Assembly (NCBI RefSeq): GCF_022398315.1
Contig: NZ_JAKEVF010000001.1
Coordinates: forward strand, 101,017-165,016
Source of the DNA: Shewanella sp. Isolate11
GTDB lineage: Bacteria; Pseudomonadota; Gammaproteobacteria; Enterobacterales; Shewanellaceae
Direction of reading: 5' to 3'
Length of the DNA stretch: 64,000 nt
The notes below the pieces were generated by a model. That model searched no databases. It saw only the letters and a list, made by a program, of their open reading frames with translations, and was not told the DNA's origin. Below, piece after piece: positions 1-9,985 of the stretch. The position numbers and the translations under genes are program-made. The number at the start of each line of letters is the position of its first letter. Within the stretch, counting starts at the first letter, position 1.

Positions 1-2996
1 ACAAACTTCTCGGTGGCCGATTGACCTTCAGCGAGGGAGTCCGCAGTGCCATTATTTAAGTCGTAGGTCCACCCACCTGTGGTGGGGTCGATAGCGAAGC
101 CGCCGTAGGTACCCTCATCATCGCCACTCCAAGTCAGTACTGCGCCGTTATCGACATCGGTGGCTGCCAGTGTGCCGCTGACCTGCGGTGTCCCTGGAAC
201 GACTGTACCGTCATCTAAATTACCGGCCTCGACAACGGTACCGGCATCATAACCATCGGTAGGTGTATCTCCTGGTGGTGGAGTGATCACTGGAGCATCG
301 TTAGTACCCGTAATGGTTACCGTGACCATTTGGGTATCGGTAGCACCAAATTCATCAGTAACGGTAACCAAGAATTGTTCTACGACCTGTTCGCCCTCAG
401 CCAGACTGTTGCTGGCGGCATTATCAAGGTTGTAAGTCCACTCACCTGTGGAAGGGTCGATAGCGAAGTCGCCGTAGGTACCCTCAGCATCGCCACTCCA
501 AGTCAGTATTGCACCGGTATCAACATCTCCAGCAGTTAAAGTGCCGCCTGTGGTTTGTGGGCCCGATTGAATCTCACTGTCTTCTTGGTATTCAGTTACT
601 GCGCCCGTGGCGTCTGCTTGAGATGAGGTGATAATTGGGCTGTCGTTGGTGCCTTCAATGGTGATAATGACTTCACGGGTATCAGTGCCACCAAACTCAT
701 CGGTGACGGTGACTAAGAAGGTTTCTGTGACAGAAGTACCTTCGGCTAAGCTATCGGCCAAGCTGTTATCTAAGTTATAAGTCCACTCGCCAGTCGCTGG
801 ATCGATAGAGAAGCTACCATAAATACCCGCAGCATTACCGCTCCAGGTGAGTACTGCACCATTATCTATATCAGTGGCTGCAAGTGTACCGCTGACCTGA
901 GGTGTACCCTGAACTACAGTACCATCATCTAAATTACCTGCCTCGACAACGGTACCGGCATCATAACCATCGGTAGGTGTATCTCCAGGTGGCGGAGTGA
1001 TCACTGGACCATCATTGGTACCAGTGATGGTGATAGTGACCATCTGGGTGTCGATAGCACCAAACTCGTCGGTGACCGTGACTAGGAATTGTTCTACGAC
1101 CTGTTCGCCCTCAGCCAGACTGTTGCTGGCGGCATTATCAAGGTTGTAAGTCCACTCACCAGTTGTGGGATCGATAGCGAAGTCGCCGTAGGTACCCTCA
1201 GCATCGCCACTCCAAGTCAGTACAGCACCCGTATCGACATCGGTTGCAGTTAATGTGCCGCTTGCTGTTTGTGGGCCCGATTGAGTATCACTATCTTCTT
1301 GATATTCGGTAACTGCGCCCGTGGCGTCTGCTTGAGATGAGGTGATAATTGGGCTGTCGTTAGTGCCTTCAATGGTGATCACTACCTCACGGGTATCTGT
1401 AGCACCAAACTCATCGGAGACGGTGACTAAGAAGGTTTCGGTAACAGAAGTGCCTTCAGCCAAGCTATCGGCCAAGCTGTTATCTAAGTTATAAGTCCAC
1501 TCGCCAGTCGCTGGATCGATAGAGAAACTACCAAAATTACTTGCACCATTGACACTCCAAGTCAGCGCAGCAGCGGTATCAATATCAGTTGCTACAAGCG
1601 TTCCACTAATTTGAGGAGTGCCGGGAACTAGGGTGCCATCATCTAAATTACCGGCTTCGATAACTGTACCAGCATCATAGCCATCAGTAGGTTCACCGCT
1701 AGTTGGAGGCGTAATAACCGGTGCATCATTTGAGCCTGTGATAGTGATTGTTAATGGTACTAAAACAGAATCACCATCTGTATCGGTAAGAAGGTAGTTG
1801 AAGGTTTCGGTAATCTGATCGCCTTCAGCAAGAGCTTGTACGGCAGTTGAGGTACTATTTAGCTGATAGGTATAATTTCCATCGCTGGTTAAGGTAAGTA
1901 CGCCGAATTCACCTTGTATGCTTGTTGTACCGTTGATGGTTGATGCATCACCTTGGTTGTTAGTGACACTTGCAATTGACGCATTATCGGCGCCTAACGT
2001 GTCATTATCTAATAGGTTTCCTGCAACTTGTGCTGTTTGATCTTCACCTAGGCTATTGGCATCGGCTACGCCTGTAGGTTGATCATCAATAATGTTAACG
2101 GTAATTGAGCCTGAAGCAGTATTACCTTCGTTGTCGGTTAGTTCAATATTAAATACTAATTGCAGCTGATCATTGGCACTATGATCGACACTCGATCCTA
2201 AGGCATAGTCATAAATAAATTGACCCGTTGTACTATCAAAACCATTAATAGTTAACACGCCATTTGGTGTGTTAACAACGATAGGGCCATTGAACTGGCC
2301 ATTGGAGATGATATCTGTGCCATTAATGGTCAGAGTTGCAATTCCTGCTTCGGCATTGGCTTGAATGTTTGAGGCTAGTTGCGTTAGTAGTGCAGATGGA
2401 TCACTACCCTGAGGCAGGTTGGCCTCGAATATTGAGAAACTGGCTGACGATACGCTGGGCGCTGCAAATACGGGTAAAGGTTCAACAGGTAAAGTAGTGT
2501 CTGGAGTGGCCGCTGCAAGCGGGCTAACACCAGATGTATCCCAACCTGAGCCTGCTAAGGTTTCATCACCTACACGACCAAGAGCGACAAAATAGGAGTC
2601 TCCTTGGTTTGCAAGGCCAATGCCTGCGGCGGTTTCTGGTAGGCCTTCAGTCGGATCTTCACCGGCAAGAATTTGTGCTTGTAGTGCTGCGATTTCGGCA
2701 TCGACTTCGGCTTGTGGTGTTGCAGCACTTTCAGGAGTTGGCATCGATGGCATATCACCATTACCATTTGCGGCATGCTGTTCTATTTCAGACGGCGATA
2801 AACTCGCTTGAGTCGCTGAGGAGCCGTCTTCATATTCCAAGTTAAACTGCACTTTTGGAGTAAATATGAGTTGTTCACCAGCGTGAATGATATCGCCGAT
2901 AGTGACATTTCTGATATTACCTTGCTCATCTTTAACTTTTAGTTGGCCAACAAGGTTAATAACGACTGCGTCTTGAGTTGTAATTGATGCGCCCAT
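1..2996 (-). CDS. bpfA: BpfA-type giant repeat adhesin, 5' part (3' end outside window)
   Basis: Reading frame open from the ATG at 2996 to the window edge, 998 codons with no stop. The first ~60 residues (starting MGASITTQDAVVINLVGQLK) resemble the N-terminal retention module that holds LapA/BpfA-type adhesins in the outer membrane until a periplasmic LapG-type protease cuts them. A Pro/Ala/Gln-rich linker follows, then cadherin/VCBS-like domains, then near-identical VCBS-type domains recognisable by repeated GTNDxP ends and D-P-x-T-G-x-W-T-Y cores. Domain ends lie near positions 1735, 1370, 1020, 655 and 310, so units alternate at about 122 and 116 residues and pairs repeat every 714 bp. 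No Sec signal is visible, as expected for type I secretion (C-terminal signal, not seen here). Neighbour hemY matches my recollection of the S. oneidensis bpfA locus. Likely role: biofilm adhesin. Confidence 0.88.
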   Translation of the reverse strand, partial: MGASITTQDAVVINLVGQLKVKDEQGNIRNVTIGDIIHAGEQLIFTPKVQFNLEYEDGSSATQASLSPSEIEQHAANGNGDMPSMPTPESAATPQAEVDAEIAALQAQILAGEDPTEGLPETAAGIGLANQGDSYFVALGRVGDETLAGSGWDTSGVSPLAAATPDTTLPVEPLPVFAAPSVSSASFSIFEANLPQGSDPSALLTQLASNIQANAEAGIATLTINGTDIISNGQFNGPIVVNTPNGVLTINGFDSTTGQFIYDYALGSSVDHSANDQLQLVFNIELTDNEGNTASGSITVNIIDDQPTGVADANSLGEDQTAQVAGNLLDNDTLGADNASIASVTNNQGDASTINGTTSIQGEFGVLTLTSDGNYTYQLNSTSTAVQALAEGDQITETFNYLLTDTDGDSVLVPLTITITGSNDAPVITPPTSGEPTDGYDAGTVIEAGNLDDGTLVPGTPQISGTLVATDIDTAAALTWSVNGASNFGSFSIDPATGEWTYNLDNSLADSLAEGTSVTETFLVTVSDEFGATDTREVVITIEGTNDSPIITSSQADATGAVTEYQEDSDTQSGPQTASGTLTATDVDTGAVLTWSGDAEGTYGDFAIDPTTGEWTYNLDNAASNSLAEGEQVVEQFLVTVTDEFGAIDTQMVTITITGTNDGPVITPPPGDTPTDGYDAGTVVEAGNLDDGTVVQGTPQVSGTLAATDIDNGAVLTWSGNAAGIYGSFSIDPATGEWTYNLDNSLADSLAEGTSVTETFLVTVTDEFGGTDTREVIITIEGTNDSPIITSSQADATGAVTEYQEDSEIQSGPQTTGGTLTAGDVDTGAILTWSGDAEGTYGDFAIDPSTGEWTYNLDNAASNSLAEGEQVVEQFLVTVTDEFGATDTQMVTVTITGTNDAPVITPPPGDTPTDGYDAGTVVEAGNLDDGTVVPGTPQVSGTLAATDVDNGAVLTWSGDDEGTYGGFAIDPTTGGWTYDLNNGTADSLAEGQSATEKF

Positions 2997-3303
2997 AATG
3001 ATTTCTCGCAATACCACAGAATAATAAATTAGAGCAGACAAAAACCGCATCATAAGTGATGCATAACTCTAACTAGTAATATGTTGTTTAAAATTTATCT
3101 ATGTAATTGTGGATGGCTTTGAAATAGTGTCAATAGGCTGTTAAATCGTACAAAAAATAAGCAATCAAATAGTTGTTTATAACTTTTTGTTAACGTGTTG
3201 TTTTTGAAGAGATAGTTTTACTCGGCTTGGTAAATAAGTAAAGTCTTAAGCAATATTCGCTGATTATTATGGCTCCATATTCCAAAACGTTATAAAAAAA
3301 GCG
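2997..3303. other. Intergenic region upstream of the adhesin gene
   Basis: An AT-rich 307-bp gap between the hemY stop and the adhesin start, both genes on the minus strand. It probably holds the adhesin promoter and leader. A purine-rich GCGAGAAA stretch sits just before the adhesin ATG and may act as ribosome binding site. I see no convincing terminator, cyclic di-GMP riboswitch or open reading frame. Confidence 0.5.
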
Positions 3304-4470
3304 TCAAAAAAATGCCGCCTGACGGTAACTGTATAAAGCAGCATTCTGTTCTCCGAGGTGTTCTTGTGCTTCCGCTAGTGCTAGCCAATAGTGTTTTGAA
3401 GGCGCAAGATCACAGGCTTTTCGCCACCATTTTTGTGACTCTCGGAACTCTTTACTTTGATCATATAGGCTGGCGATACAGGCTTGATAGTCAGGATTTT
3501 CAGCGTATTGTTTTTCCAGTTCAAATATCTGCTTTCTGGCATCGAGATCTGCAGGAGTTAATAGGTTAACAATAGCCTTTAATACCTCTTTATTCGGCTC
3601 ACTTTTCAATGACTTAAGTAGGGTCTTTATTGCTTCTTTTTTACGGTCAAATTGCGCGATCCCTAGCGCGTACTGGGCGATAAAGCAAGCTTGCTTTCTT
3701 TCAGATCTACTTAACCAATGCCAGGCTTTCTCCAGTTCTTGCTCATTTTTACCTGCTGCAGATGATAATAATGCTAGGTTAGTTTGTGTATTGAGTTGCT
3801 CAAATTCTTCTTGTGAAAGTAGGTTTCTCTTTTTAATGATGGGTAAAATCAGCTTGAGTGCATTCCAATCTTGTTGAACTTGATAAAGCTCTAAAGCGAG
3901 TAATAACACAGGATGCTTACTCTTACTCGTTGGATTTAATTTATCCAATATGGCTCTGGCTTGATCTAGTTCACCTTGCTGAAGTAAATAGCGTAAACGT
4001 GTAGTTTGAACCGCTTTACTCGCCTGGGGATCTTTTTCCGCTTCTAGTAAATAGTTGTCCCGAGCCTGATTATTGTTTTGATGTTGTGCGGCTCTCGCTG
4101 CGGCTAACAAATTAAGTGCAGGAATTTCACCTTTATCAGCACCTCTAGCCATAGCTTGTTCTGCGCCAGCCCAATCTTCCTCTGCCAATGCCAGTGCACC
4201 TTGTAAGGTGTGCTTTCGGGCTTTTTTACGACGCCATTTCTCAGGTAATAAGCGACTATTTAAAATGATATTTAGCATCCAAACGATAATCGATTCGATG
4301 CAAACAAGTACTGCATAAAATAAGATGGCAGCAAATACGGCGAAGATCAGGCTGGTTTCTAGTTCATAATCACCGATGGCTAAATAGAGATAACCGTTAA
4401 ATCCAGACAAATAAGGACTAATGATTAACCCAATAAGAATTATCGCAAGATATATCAGTAGTTTTATCAT
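3304..4470 (-). CDS. hemY: HemY, haem-operon TPR membrane protein
   Basis: 388 residues. Two N-terminal hydrophobic segments (about 1-25 and 40-68) anchor it in the inner membrane. The remainder is a helical, Ala/Leu/Gln-rich tetratricopeptide-like domain, as in the HemY family, E. coli HemY being about 400 residues. The family sits at the end of the hemCDXY operon; its role in tetrapyrrole synthesis is not settled and it is unrelated to the protoporphyrinogen oxidase also called HemY in Gram-positives. The start overlaps the hemX stop by 4 bp, indicating translational coupling. No terminator is obvious downstream. Confidence 0.9.
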   Translation of the reverse strand: MIKLLIYLAIILIGLIISPYLSGFNGYLYLAIGDYELETSLIFAVFAAILFYAVLVCIESIIVWMLNIILNSRLLPEKWRRKKARKHTLQGALALAEEDWAGAEQAMARGADKGEIPALNLLAAARAAQHQNNNQARDNYLLEAEKDPQASKAVQTTRLRYLLQQGELDQARAILDKLNPTSKSKHPVLLLALELYQVQQDWNALKLILPIIKKRNLLSQEEFEQLNTQTNLALLSSAAGKNEQELEKAWHWLSRSERKQACFIAQYALGIAQFDRKKEAIKTLLKSLKSEPNKEVLKAIVNLLTPADLDARKQIFELEKQYAENPDYQACIASLYDQSKEFRESQKWWRKACDLAPSKHYWLALAEAQEHLGEQNAALYSYRQAAFF

Positions 4471-5606
4471 TGTCTCGCCCCTCTTTCAGTGACTAAACTG
4501 CCGTGAGTTACCAGCTGTTGTAAGAGAGGAGTCGAGGCAAATTGACTAATATTGGGTGACTGTAACTCTAAGGTGATTAAGGCATCCAGTGCCGATAAGG
4601 TTTGTTCTGTCTTGTTATCTTTAAGGTCGAAATATTGATAAATCCACTTGCGTGCCAGGCTGATGGAATTGCGATAATTGACCTGATCTTGACGGAACAA
4701 GGCTAGTTGAGCCTGCAACAGCTTATTTCTTATATTTTCGACCAGATACCACTGTTGATCAGGTGCCAGTAGCGGCGCATGATCGGTTGTGCGTTTACGG
4801 ATAACCACAAATTGCTCGACTAAGGCTTGCCATGATTTCGCTAAATTAGTTTGCCAATCCTCAAGCGAGTCGGTCATTACTGTATCTTCTGTGGGCTTAA
4901 TTTCTGCCTGAGCACGGTTTAATTTCAGCTTGTTAATATTATCTATCATGCTATCTAGTCTTAACACTGTTCCGGCGACATCGGTTGTTTTAACGGCTGC
5001 GACGGTTGCCATATCTTCTGCGATGGCCTTACGCAATGGCGTTAATGACGGATCTTTCATGGTTTCGATCCGGTCGTCCGCAGTTTGTAGCAATGACAGT
5101 GCGGTTTGAGGATCCTTCTCTAGCCACAATTTGCTGCCAGCCATTCTGACTAGATACTTGGCTTCTTCTGCCATCCAATGATTAGGATTTTGTTGTGCGA
5201 GTTTATCTATTTGATCTTGTAGCTGGTTTTGTGCACCGCTCAATTGAGAGAATTTATTACTGACATCGCGTTCGCTATTACGTTGTTGCTGTTCTAAATG
5301 AGTAATACGCGTGAGAGGATCGTCTAACCCCTGTTGAACTTGTGCTGCGAGTTGCGCCGATTTTTGCTTTTGAATGGTAAGTTCTTGGTACAGGTAGAAT
5401 CCACCTGCGGAAGTGGCGAACAGTAATAGTAGGATAAACACCAAGTTAAACAAAAATCCCCACGTAACCCCTTTTGAAATAGTTTTGTCGTTGGGATATT
5501 CGGTTGAAGGAGAAGAGGGCGAAGTGTCTGCAAAGGTCGCATCTTCGGCCTGAGTTTTGTCTGGCGCAGGCGTGACGGCGTTGCTTTGTTGCGTATTCTT
5601 GTCCAT
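4467..5606 (-). CDS. hemX: HemX, membrane-anchored coiled-coil protein
   Basis: 379 residues. An acidic, Ser/Thr/Pro-rich cytoplasmic N-terminus (1-45) precedes one transmembrane helix (about 48-73) and a Gln-rich coiled coil (about 75-140), followed by a helical periplasmic domain. This is the HemX family, often labelled uroporphyrinogen-III C-methyltransferase. I see no SAM-binding methyltransferase motifs, so that enzymatic label is not supported. Third gene of the hem operon; it may act as a scaffold or regulator of early haem synthesis, which is inference. Confidence 0.88.
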   Translation of the reverse strand: MDKNTQQSNAVTPAPDKTQAEDATFADTSPSSPSTEYPNDKTISKGVTWGFLFNLVFILLLLFATSAGGFYLYQELTIQKQKSAQLAAQVQQGLDDPLTRITHLEQQQRNSERDVSNKFSQLSGAQNQLQDQIDKLAQQNPNHWMAEEAKYLVRMAGSKLWLEKDPQTALSLLQTADDRIETMKDPSLTPLRKAIAEDMATVAAVKTTDVAGTVLRLDSMIDNINKLKLNRAQAEIKPTEDTVMTDSLEDWQTNLAKSWQALVEQFVVIRKRTTDHAPLLAPDQQWYLVENIRNKLLQAQLALFRQDQVNYRNSISLARKWIYQYFDLKDNKTEQTLSALDALITLELQSPNISQFASTPLLQQLVTHGSLVTERGARQ

Positions 5607-5660
5607 TCAACAGATCCTTGAAGATGAAAGACGATATATTTGTGCAGCAGGTTAGCTGAT

Positions 5661-6392
5661 TTAGTTAGCTAAGCCCAAAGCTGATAATACAGCATGGCTA
5701 TTTGCCGCTTGTGCATTGGTGATTCGTGTAAATCCTGCTTGTTGAGCCTGATTATATACACGTTCGCTAGGCACTATAATATGACAAGCGAGCAGCCAAT
5801 CAAATAGTTCTTTAGGCACAAGTGTAACTAGGTTGGAGAGAATTTCACCACTGGTCACCACAATAGTATCAATATCTTGCTGTTGCCAGCTTTGTGGTAG
5901 TAGAGGATCTATTGTGGGGGCTGCACGCTGATACACTTGCCAATAACTGACATTTGCTCCACGGGTTTGAAGCTGATCTGCTAATGCTTCTCTGCCGCCA
6001 ACACCTCGAACTATGGTGATCTGTTTTCCATCGAGTCGTTGTAATTCGCTTAAGGTTAACAAGCCTTCAGTTTGTTGACAATCTTGCGGAGCTTCAGTCG
6101 CTTTAACCCCTAGAGATGCTAGTGCCTCAAAGGTTGCTTTACCTACAGCGAAATAACTGACAGAGTGCGGAAATTGATTATTGAGTGCTTTAGCGGCATA
6201 TTCAACGGCGTTGGTGCTGATGAAGATAACCATATCGGCGTGATTAAATGCGGCGATTGCAGCAGGGTTCTTGATGTCGTCGGTGGCGACAACTTCGAGC
6301 AAAGGCGAAACAACAAAAGGAATTTGCCGTTCGCTCAGTGCTTCGATCATTGACTGATTGCGTCCTTGAGGACGCGTCAGTAACACTTTCAT
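5661..6392 (-). CDS. hemD: Uroporphyrinogen-III synthase
   Basis: 243 residues, a normal length for HemD. The protein begins MKVLLTRPQGRN, the typical strand followed by the L-T-R-P motif. Conserved features of the two-lobed fold are present, including F-I-S-x-N-A-V near residue 60 and V-V-T-S-G-E around 170. It cyclises hydroxymethylbilane with inversion of ring D to give uroporphyrinogen III, the branch point to haem, sirohaem and cobalamin. It lies 5 bp after hemC and clearly shares its transcript. The family is weakly conserved, but operon position makes the call secure. Confidence 0.93.
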   Translation of the reverse strand: MKVLLTRPQGRNQSMIEALSERQIPFVVSPLLEVVATDDIKNPAAIAAFNHADMVIFISTNAVEYAAKALNNQFPHSVSYFAVGKATFEALASLGVKATEAPQDCQQTEGLLTLSELQRLDGKQITIVRGVGGREALADQLQTRGANVSYWQVYQRAAPTIDPLLPQSWQQQDIDTIVVTSGEILSNLVTLVPKELFDWLLACHIIVPSERVYNQAQQAGFTRITNAQAANSHAVLSALGLAN

Positions 6393-6397
6393 GCTAT

Positions 6398-7327
6398 TTA
6401 CTTAGCGTAAACTGCATCTAAGATTTCCTTAGCGCCTTTAGACAATAACTCTTCGGCTAAGGCAATTCCTAAGGCTTCGGCATCCGTTTTTGCACCAGTA
6501 GTGGTGCCTTCGATAATTTGGCTACCATCTGGGTTACCCACTAGACCGCGAAGTGTCAGGGTGTCACCTGTGATTTCAGCATAAGCACCAATTGGCACCT
6601 GACAACCGCCTTCGAGGCGAGTATTCATGGCGCGCTCGGCGATCACGCGATAACGTGTTTCAGTATGCTCAAGTGGAGCCAATAATGTTTTAACACGCTC
6701 ATCATCGGTACGACATTCAATACCTACAGCACCTTGACCATTGGCTGGTAAAGAGTCTTCGGCTGAAATAAAGCTGGCGATACGCTCTTCAAGCTTAAGG
6801 CGTTTTAGACCTGCAGCTGCAAGAATAATGGCATCGTAGATTCCGGCATCGAGTTTACCTAAACGTGTGCCGACGTTGCCGCGAAGATCGCGAATTTCTA
6901 AGTCAGGACGAGCCGCACGGATTTGGCATTGGCGACGTAAACTTGAGGTTCCTACAATCGCACCATGAGGAAGTTCGTCGATAGTTTTGTAGGTGTTAGA
7001 GACAAATGCATCGCGAGGGTCTTCACGCTCACAGATCACTTGCAGGCCTAAACCTTCAGGAAAATCTACTGGAACATCTTTCATTGAATGCACTGCGATG
7101 TCTGCTTGGTTTTCAAGCATGGCAACTTCAAGCTCTTTAACAAACAAACCTTTACCGCCGACTTTAGCTAATGGCGTGTCTAAGATGACATCGCCTTTCG
7201 TGCTCATAGGTAGCAATTCGACGACTAATCCTGGATGGGCATTTTCTAGTTCAGCTTTAACAAATTCAGCTTGCCACATTGCGAGTGGACTTTTACGTGT
7301 TGCGATACGAATGACGTTTTGAGACAT
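6398..7327 (-). CDS. hemC: Hydroxymethylbilane synthase (porphobilinogen deaminase)
   Basis: 309 residues from the ATG at 7327 ([20 protein letters not shown]). This is the start conserved in the family; a longer frame back to 7423 adds 32 residues without family character. The enzyme condenses four porphobilinogen molecules into hydroxymethylbilane. Cys242 in the E-G-G-C-Q-V-P-I-G motif is the dipyrromethane-cofactor attachment residue, at the same number as in E. coli. The Arg-rich substrate site (S-S-L-R-R near 128-132, D-L-R-G-N-V-x-T-R near 147-155) is intact. First gene of hemCDXY, transcribed divergently from cyaA. Confidence 0.95.
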   Translation of the reverse strand: MSQNVIRIATRKSPLAMWQAEFVKAELENAHPGLVVELLPMSTKGDVILDTPLAKVGGKGLFVKELEVAMLENQADIAVHSMKDVPVDFPEGLGLQVICEREDPRDAFVSNTYKTIDELPHGAIVGTSSLRRQCQIRAARPDLEIRDLRGNVGTRLGKLDAGIYDAIILAAAGLKRLKLEERIASFISAEDSLPANGQGAVGIECRTDDERVKTLLAPLEHTETRYRVIAERAMNTRLEGGCQVPIGAYAEITGDTLTLRGLVGNPDGSQIIEGTTTGAKTDAEALGIALAEELLSKGAKEILDAVYAK

Positions 7328-7452
7328 GCTCGATATTCCATCAGAGGCCATAGTTGCGCTAATGCTAACATTGGTTTTCATCTTATGTAAGAAAGCGCTT
7401 CCGATTCTTTGAAGTGTACCCATTTATCACAGCGTCATTACTCATTAAAAAG

Positions 7453-7468
7453 TGTGATCTACATCCCA
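7453..7468. promoter_or_regulatory. CRP-like binding site between hemC and cyaA
   Basis: TGTGA at 7453-7457, six spacer bases, then TCCCA at 7464-7468. This matches TGTGA-N6-TCACA at nine of ten positions, and flanking A and T runs also fit the CRP consensus. It lies 62 bp before the cyaA ATG and 126 bp from the hemC ATG. In E. coli, cAMP-CRP represses cyaA from a site overlapping its promoter, so feedback control here is plausible. Sequence match only. Confidence 0.7.
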
Positions 7469-7529
7469 TTTGCTTGCTGTTTGTGATTTTGATGTTAGCA
7501 TGTTTAAACAAGATGGTTTGTGATTAGGC

Positions 7530-9959
7530 ATGATTACATTGAGTGAGCAAGAGCATTTTATCGAAACTGCTGAGCGCTTAAACCGGATCCGTTTAGCGCG
7601 GGCTCAGGCGATATTAACGCCGCTGCAACGCCATCTTTTTACGTTGATTCCACTATTATTTCATTATCACCGCTCTGGTTATCCCGGCTATAACAGCCCA
7701 ATGACGCCCTCTGGAGTGGTGGATTATGTTGCCGACAGCAAAGCCACAGAAGCCTGCAATATCCTTCGACTCGATCCGCCATCTGCGACAAATTCGCAAC
7801 AGCAAGCCATTTTAGGCGTTTACTCTATGGGTAGTACGGCCACATTTGGTCAAAATCCCAGAAGTGATATCGATGTTTGGGTGATCTACGATGCAGAGTT
7901 AACTCGCGGTGAAGTCATCGCCTTACAGCAAAAATCCAACTTGCTAACCTCATGGTTTGAACAGCATGATCTTGAGGTCAATATCTATCTAGTTCATCCG
8001 AAGCAATTTCTTGCTGCCGACGGCGATTGTGATGATTTGGGTTCTAGCATGGGCTGTGAAAACAGTGGTAGCGCGCAGCATTGGCTATTGCTTGAAGAGT
8101 TTTATCGTAGCCATATTTGCCTCGCGGGTAAGCCGATTGCTTGGTGGCCCGAAGCGGCGACACCTGCAACCCATCTGTTTTTAGGTGATGTGCGTAATCT
8201 AGCTGCCAGTGAATATTTTGGCGCCTCGCTGTGGCAGCTCTATAAAGGGCTCGATAAACCTCATAAAGCGTTACTTAAGGTATTGTTACTGGAAGCTTAT
8301 GCCAGTAGTTATCCTAACACCGAGCTTGTGAGTAGTCAGGTTTGGCAATGCACCCTCGAAGGGGATTTCTCTGCGTTTAATGATGCTTATTATTTGTTGT
8401 ATCAGTCAATTGAGCGCTATCTTGAGCAAAAAAATGATCTCCGCCGTTTAGAGATTATTCGTCGCTGTTTTTATCTGAAATGTGGTATTCGGCTTACCGC
8501 TACCGATCATCCCCAAGATTGGCGATACTTTAAATTACGCCACTTAGTGGAACGCTGGGGGTGGTCAGATAACTTATTAAGTACCTTAGATAAATGTGCC
8601 GACTGGCATTGTGGTCAATTGCAATGGTTCAACGAGCAACTTAACGAATTGATGCTTGGTAGTTATCAAACATTACTGCATTTTGCGGCGGAAAATAAAC
8701 TGAGTGAAAAGCTTAAGATTTCCGAACTGGGTTTACTAACTCGAAAACTGCACACCTATTTTAGTGACGATGATAATCAGATCATTAGTCTAAATCGACT
8801 CTGGAGTCATTCAATTGCCGAGGCCTATTTAACGGTGATTTACAGCCATAATACTGAGGAGTTTTATCTTTATCGTTGTCAGCCGGAACCGAAAAATTTT
8901 ATAGGTAATCGGGCTGTATTTCATTCACGCAGCAAAGCAAAATTACTGGTATGGGCAACACTTAATGGTGTCTCCACCGCGACCACTCAGTGGTACGACT
9001 TTGGTGGAAAAACCGCGCGCACCAAACAATTAACCAAGGCTGCCCGCCGTCTGCCATACCTATTACAACACAATGATTGGTGTCCATCGAAACTGAATTT
9101 ATGTCAGCCTTGGCATTTTAAGAAGCTAGTGGTGCTGATTAACTTTAATAGCGATCCTACCGATGCCTGGCAAGGCCAAGAGATTATGATTGATTACATC
9201 AATGCCAATGTGTTTTCTCTGGGAAGTCAGAAAAAAAACATGCTGCAGTCTTTAGATGTGATCTGTCAAAACAGTTGGGGTGAATGGCATTGTCATCATT
9301 TCGATGGTGAGGAAGCGATTTTAAATGCCTTGGTGTATATCACTCCGGGGATGCAAAGGGCGCAAGATAAAGTTCAGGTCGATGTCGTGAGTTGTTCCAC
9401 GCGTTTAAGCACACAATTTGAACGCGCGGTGAAGCAACTGATAGACAGAGCGAATGTGCTGAGTATTAAGGCACAAAGTTCATCGACCATGGTGCATCCA
9501 CTTCAAGTTGGAAAGGTGAGGTATGGGTTGTTTTTCAACTCAAAAGGGATGATTTATCAAGACTTGAGCGATGCCAACGCTTTTTATCAAAAGCTATCTA
9601 AGAAGCAAGTATTGGAGCTACCAAGGCCTGATTTAGGTAATGATCCCTTTAGTAAAATTCCTCAAGTGATCCAAGAATATGCTGCTATTGGTGCGGTGCA
9701 ATATTTTTTGCGTCAACGCCCTGAAGGTATAGATGTGTTTGTATTAGACGAGCACAACGAGGTAAATCATTATGTTCAGCCGGGGAATAATCTTGAAGAG
9801 TTGGTGAGTCAGGTGAGTCATCACCATGCATTTTCTGAATCTTATCTTGAAAAGCAGCGTTTTAATTTGCCACAATTTTTTAGATTAATTCGCGTTGAAG
9901 GCAAGTTGCAGGCGCAGCCATTTGGTGTGAATGTCGATGAAGCGGCAACTGAGTTTTAG
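7530..9959 (+). CDS. cyaA: Class I adenylate cyclase
   Basis: 809 residues, close to E. coli CyaA (848). It makes cAMP from ATP in the cytoplasm; cAMP activates CRP, which in Shewanella controls much of anaerobic respiration. The N-terminal catalytic domain shows the nucleotidyltransferase signature G-S around 101-102 followed by D113-x-D115-x-W, the metal ligands. The C-terminal half is the regulatory region typical of enterobacterial-type cyclases. Divergent from hemC, with a CRP-like site in the shared upstream region. ATG at 7530 is chosen because the family begins just before the cyclase domain. Confidence 0.96.
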   Translation: MITLSEQEHFIETAERLNRIRLARAQAILTPLQRHLFTLIPLLFHYHRSGYPGYNSPMTPSGVVDYVADSKATEACNILRLDPPSATNSQQQAILGVYSMGSTATFGQNPRSDIDVWVIYDAELTRGEVIALQQKSNLLTSWFEQHDLEVNIYLVHPKQFLAADGDCDDLGSSMGCENSGSAQHWLLLEEFYRSHICLAGKPIAWWPEAATPATHLFLGDVRNLAASEYFGASLWQLYKGLDKPHKALLKVLLLEAYASSYPNTELVSSQVWQCTLEGDFSAFNDAYYLLYQSIERYLEQKNDLRRLEIIRRCFYLKCGIRLTATDHPQDWRYFKLRHLVERWGWSDNLLSTLDKCADWHCGQLQWFNEQLNELMLGSYQTLLHFAAENKLSEKLKISELGLLTRKLHTYFSDDDNQIISLNRLWSHSIAEAYLTVIYSHNTEEFYLYRCQPEPKNFIGNRAVFHSRSKAKLLVWATLNGVSTATTQWYDFGGKTARTKQLTKAARRLPYLLQHNDWCPSKLNLCQPWHFKKLVVLINFNSDPTDAWQGQEIMIDYINANVFSLGSQKKNMLQSLDVICQNSWGEWHCHHFDGEEAILNALVYITPGMQRAQDKVQVDVVSCSTRLSTQFERAVKQLIDRANVLSIKAQSSSTMVHPLQVGKVRYGLFFNSKGMIYQDLSDANAFYQKLSKKQVLELPRPDLGNDPFSKIPQVIQEYAAIGAVQYFLRQRPEGIDVFVLDEHNEVNHYVQPGNNLEELVSQVSHHHAFSESYLEKQRFNLPQFFRLIRVEGKLQAQPFGVNVDEAATEF

Positions 9960-9985
9960 TTACCGCATCGACAGTGATGGCTGAT

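Noticed and set aside
2534..2845. Plus-strand frames opposite the adhesin gene
   Set aside because: They lie antisense to a continuous, domain-rich reading frame and have no signal of their own.
4467..5606. HemX as a uroporphyrinogen-III methyltransferase
   Set aside because: No SAM-binding motifs are visible; the sequence is a membrane-anchored coiled-coil protein, so only the family name is kept.
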